From positions 124,001 through 188,000 of the forward strand of contig JADKIP010000017.1 of assembly GCA_016721185.1 (NCBI GenBank): DNA of 64,000 nt, in the 5' to 3' direction. The notes under the pieces were generated by a model, which was given only the letters and a program-made list of their open reading frames with translations, did no database searches and was not told where the DNA came from. Positions 61,170 through 64,000 of the stretch are shown piece by piece (the stretch's first letter is position 1; each line of letters begins with the position of its first letter). The position numbers and the translations under genes are program-made. This DNA comes from Candidatus Dechloromonas phosphorivorans. Its GTDB lineage: Bacteria > Pseudomonadota > Gammaproteobacteria > Burkholderiales > Rhodocyclaceae.

Positions 61170-63938
61170 ATGTACAACAAAGACTCAAGCGCTCGCACTG
61201 AACAAAAACCATTGAAGCCGATCCGGCAGCATGCCGTGTGGTTGCTGCTGGCCTTTTTTCTGGCACTTTCGTTTTTTGCGACGCGCAATCTGCTTGAGCG
61301 GTTCGATAGCCTGCAAGATGCCAGTCAGGAACGGCAGTGGACCGGTGCCAGTAGTGCCATCGGTTTGCTGATTCATGAATTGCAGCGCGAGCGTGGTTTG
61401 TCGAGCGGCTACATTGCCTCCGGCGGCAAAAATTTCGGCGATATTCTGGTCGCCCAGCATAGCCGGACCGATCTTTCCCACGTCGCCCTGAGCGCGAAAA
61501 TTCAGGATGCAGCAATCGATCTCGGTATTCAGGAACGGCTTGATGCGGCCTTGGCGCAAATCCCGGGAATGCGCCATCGGGTGCAGCAACTTGAAATTTC
61601 GCGCGAATACACGGTTGACCGTTACACCGACGTTATCGACACTCTTTTCAGCCTGCAATTGAGCACCTTTGGCAATGCCATTGAATCGTCGATATTCCGC
61701 CAGCAAATTGCTTTTGTCGCCTTCTCTCAGGCCAAGGAAAAAGCGGGCCAGGAGCGGGCTTTGCTCTCGGCGATGCTTTCCGATCTCAATTTCAGCGCCG
61801 GCCGAATAGCCAGTTTCAACCAGATAAAGGCAGCCGAAGAGGCGCGTCTGGCCAACTTTCTCCGGCTGGCTGATCCTGAGGCGATGGCCAGTTATCAGGC
61901 CATCCTTGAGCAGCCGTACATCAAGAATGCCGAGCGCATCCGGCAACGGGTTTTGGCGGCAGGTTTGCGCGAGTCAATTTCTGGCAAGGGGCTGGTGGAA
62001 GGGATTGAGGCGCCTGCACTGCCCCGCCCCGAAGCATGGTTTTCCCTCGCCAGCGGAAAAATTGATGCCATGAAAGCGCTGGAGGATGCGTTGAGTCAGT
62101 CAGTTGATGCCAGCGCTCGGGCGATGGAAGGTCGTGCCCGTCAGGAGCTCTTGATCAGCGCCTTGCTGGTCTTGCTCTCCACGGTCCTGGCCGGCATTCT
62201 GATGCGCCAGATCCGGCGCGGCCAGCAAGTCGCCGAGCATCAACTCAGCCTCGCCGAGGCGGTATTTACTAATAGCGTGGAGTCGATACTGGTGACGGAT
62301 GCCGAGTTGCGCATCATCGAGGTCAATCCGGCCTTCACGAGGGTCAGCGGCTTCAGCCGTGAAGAGATCATTGGCCAGCACCCCCGGGTAATGAAATCCG
62401 GCCGCCACGGGCCGGATTTCTACGACAAAATCTGGCAGCAGATCAAGACCAGCGGCGCTTGGGAGGGCGAAGTCTGGAACCGCCGGAAAAATGGCGAGAT
62501 CTACCCGGCCTTGCTGTCGATTGCTGCGGTCAACGATCAAAATGGCGAGATTTCCAACTATACCGGGATGATTTTCGACCTGAGTCAGCACAAGACGGTC
62601 GAGGCGCTACTCAACCAGTTGCGTACTTTTGACGCCTTGACGGCGCTGCCCAATCGAGAATCCTGGCTTTCTGCGCTTGATCAGGCGGTTGTCAGGGCGC
62701 AACGCAACAACACTCGATTTTCATTGCTGGAAATTGATCTCGATCGCTTCAAACTGATCAATGATTCGCTCGGTCACGCCATCGGCGACAAGGTTTTGAT
62801 CGAATCCGCCGAACGTATCAAGAGCAGTCTGCGCAAGCACGACATTGTTGCCCGCCCCGGGGGCAATCGTTTTTCGGTATTGCTCGATGAAATCGCCAAG
62901 CCACAGGATATCGGGACGATCTGCGAAAAACTGGTCAGTGCCTTTGCCCATCCGTTTGATCTTGATAGCGTTTGCGCCCACATCACCGCCAGTATCGGCA
63001 TCGCCATCTACCCGAATGATGGCGATGATGCTGAAACCCTGATGATGGCTGCCGAGTCGGCGCTCTACAGCGCCAAGGCCGACGGGCGGAATCTCTATAA
63101 ATACTATGCCCATGAAATGAACGAGATGGGTAACCAGTTGTTCAAGCTTGAGCGCATGTTGCGTCTGGCGCTTGAGCGCAACGAATTTTCGGTGGCCTAT
63201 CAGCCCCAGATCAACGCCGCCAGCGGTCAACTGGTCGGGGTGGAAGCGCTGCTCCGTTGGCACAATCCCGAACTGGGCAATGTTTCGCCGGTGCAGTTCA
63301 TTCCGGTGGCCGAAGAAACCGGCTTGATCGTGCCGATTGGCGAATGGATCATGCGCGTCGCCTGCCGTCAGGCGCGTGCCTGGCAGACAGATCTCGGCGT
63401 CGAAATCCCGGTCGCAGTCAATCTCTCGGCGCGCCAGTTCCGCCGCAACGACCTGCTCGCCTCCGTGCAACAGGTACTCGACGAAACCGCGCTGCCCAGC
63501 CGTTTGCTGGAGCTGGAAATTACCGAGGGCCTGCTGATGAGCGACCCGATTGGCGCCATCGACATCATGCGCGGCCTGCATTGTCTCGGCATCAAGACGG
63601 CCCTGGATGATTTCGGCACCGGCTATTCGTCGCTCGCCTACCTCAAGACATTCCCGCTGAATCGACTGAAAATCGACCGTGCCTTTGTCCGCGATCTGCC
63701 CGATAACCAAAGTGATTGCGCCATCTCGAACACGATCATCGCCCTGGGAATCAATCTGCACATGGAAGTGCTCGCCGAGGGCGTCGAAACCGAAGCTCAA
63801 CGCGACTTCCTGACGGCCTCAGGCTGTCATGTGTTTCAGGGCTACCTCTTCGGCAAGCCGATGCCGGGCGAGGAACTCACCCGACGCCTGCAAAGCGGCG
63901 AGTATGTGCCTGCGCCGTGCGCCCCTGTCGTGTCGTAA
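61170..63938 (+). CDS. Membrane sensor with nitrate-sensing-like, PAS, degenerate GGDEF and EAL domains
   Basis: 922 residues. N-terminal helix (AVWLLLAFFLALSFF), then a nitrate/nitrite-sensing-like periplasmic domain (LLIHELQRERGLSSGYIASG), a second helix near 325-345, PAS (FTNSVESILVTDAELRIIEV, HPRVMKSGRHGPDFYD), GGDEF with site RPGGNRFSVLL instead of GG(D/E)EF, so probably no cyclase activity, and EAL with VGVEALLRWHNPE, ALDDFGTGYSSLAYLK and VLAEGVETEAQ all present. It should hydrolyse c-di-GMP in response to a ligand, possibly nitrate or redox. Confidence 0.93.
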   Translation: MYNKDSSARTEQKPLKPIRQHAVWLLLAFFLALSFFATRNLLERFDSLQDASQERQWTGASSAIGLLIHELQRERGLSSGYIASGGKNFGDILVAQHSRTDLSHVALSAKIQDAAIDLGIQERLDAALAQIPGMRHRVQQLEISREYTVDRYTDVIDTLFSLQLSTFGNAIESSIFRQQIAFVAFSQAKEKAGQERALLSAMLSDLNFSAGRIASFNQIKAAEEARLANFLRLADPEAMASYQAILEQPYIKNAERIRQRVLAAGLRESISGKGLVEGIEAPALPRPEAWFSLASGKIDAMKALEDALSQSVDASARAMEGRARQELLISALLVLLSTVLAGILMRQIRRGQQVAEHQLSLAEAVFTNSVESILVTDAELRIIEVNPAFTRVSGFSREEIIGQHPRVMKSGRHGPDFYDKIWQQIKTSGAWEGEVWNRRKNGEIYPALLSIAAVNDQNGEISNYTGMIFDLSQHKTVEALLNQLRTFDALTALPNRESWLSALDQAVVRAQRNNTRFSLLEIDLDRFKLINDSLGHAIGDKVLIESAERIKSSLRKHDIVARPGGNRFSVLLDEIAKPQDIGTICEKLVSAFAHPFDLDSVCAHITASIGIAIYPNDGDDAETLMMAAESALYSAKADGRNLYKYYAHEMNEMGNQLFKLERMLRLALERNEFSVAYQPQINAASGQLVGVEALLRWHNPELGNVSPVQFIPVAEETGLIVPIGEWIMRVACRQARAWQTDLGVEIPVAVNLSARQFRRNDLLASVQQVLDETALPSRLLELEITEGLLMSDPIGAIDIMRGLHCLGIKTALDDFGTGYSSLAYLKTFPLNRLKIDRAFVRDLPDNQSDCAISNTIIALGINLHMEVLAEGVETEAQRDFLTASGCHVFQGYLFGKPMPGEELTRRLQSGEYVPAPCAPVVS

Positions 63939-64000
63939 CGTGGCGCCGTAATGCCATGAAGCCATGATGCCGCGGCACAAGCCAAGCCTCGTTCAGGCTT

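Noticed and set aside
62721..63800. 359-codon open frame opposite the GGDEF-EAL gene
   Set aside because: Shadow frame; no motif or ribosome-binding site.
1..64000. CRISPR array, tRNA or rRNA genes
   Set aside because: No regularly spaced repeats, no cloverleaf ending in CCA at the island ends, and no rRNA-like sequence were seen on reading.

Overview
The window reads as chromosome of a GC-rich, respiratory betaproteobacterium, most like Rhodocyclaceae (Dechloromonas/Azonexus/Azospira type). This rests on gene content and protein flavour, not on a database search. Its theme is molybdenum/tungsten enzymes, cut open by a large, lower-GC accessory island packed with nested insertion sequences.

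Left backbone (1-9.1 kb): the end of an FAD/NAD oxidoreductase followed by a MoaD-like sulfur carrier and a small partner (possibly the tail of a tungsten aldehyde-oxidoreductase operon), then mobB, a frameshifted HD-GYP c-di-GMP protein, a VOC gene split by an IS1634-type element (5613-7539), and mobA-fdhD.

Accessory region (9.1-32.5 kb): an ISAs1 element (9458-10801), an AT-rich stretch with two overlapping membrane ORFs, then what I interpret as an integrative element bounded by imperfect 38-bp direct repeats (12481-12518 and 32347-32384). Its own genes are a P4-type tyrosine integrase, a 143-aa protein, a family-B DNA polymerase of the short phi29/piPolB type (887 aa once restored), a 174-aa protein, a second tyrosine recombinase, an MBOAT O-acyltransferase with a partner protein, and a small helix-turn-helix protein. 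Mobile DNA has invaded it repeatedly. An IS21 element splits the polymerase and an IS1182 element splits the HTH gene. A three-level nest lies beside the integrase: an IS256 element inside the reverse-transcriptase gene of a group II intron, itself inside the transposase of an IS5 element. For five of these insertions (IS1634, IS21, IS1182, IS256, group II intron) I can place the junctions and show that removal restores, or nearly restores, the interrupted reading frame. The polymerase-bearing element resembles pipolins and is the most interesting item here.

Right backbone (32.5-64 kb): DUF3305/DUF3306 genes and a periplasmic formate dehydrogenase cluster (Fe-S protein, TorD-type chaperone, Tat-signal small protein, FdhA with Cys in place of selenocysteine, FdhB, lipoprotein, cytochrome b FdhC) with an FNR-like palindrome upstream; a DsrE protein; a type I restriction system hsdR-hsdS-(RhuM/Fic)-hsdM; a tungstate-type ABC transporter pair lacking its binding protein, with moeA next to it; a 40-residue-repeat protein; an acyltransferase; a RhlE-type helicase; an Hsp70-like protein; a PhnCDE-type ABC transporter; PncC; a hemerythrin; and a PAS-GGDEF-EAL protein with a degenerate GGDEF. 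MobB, MobA, FdhD, MoeA, the tungstate transporter and FdhABC together make one functional set: cofactor import, synthesis, insertion and use. The island separates fdhD-mobA from the formate dehydrogenase operon. No rRNA, tRNA or CRISPR array was seen.
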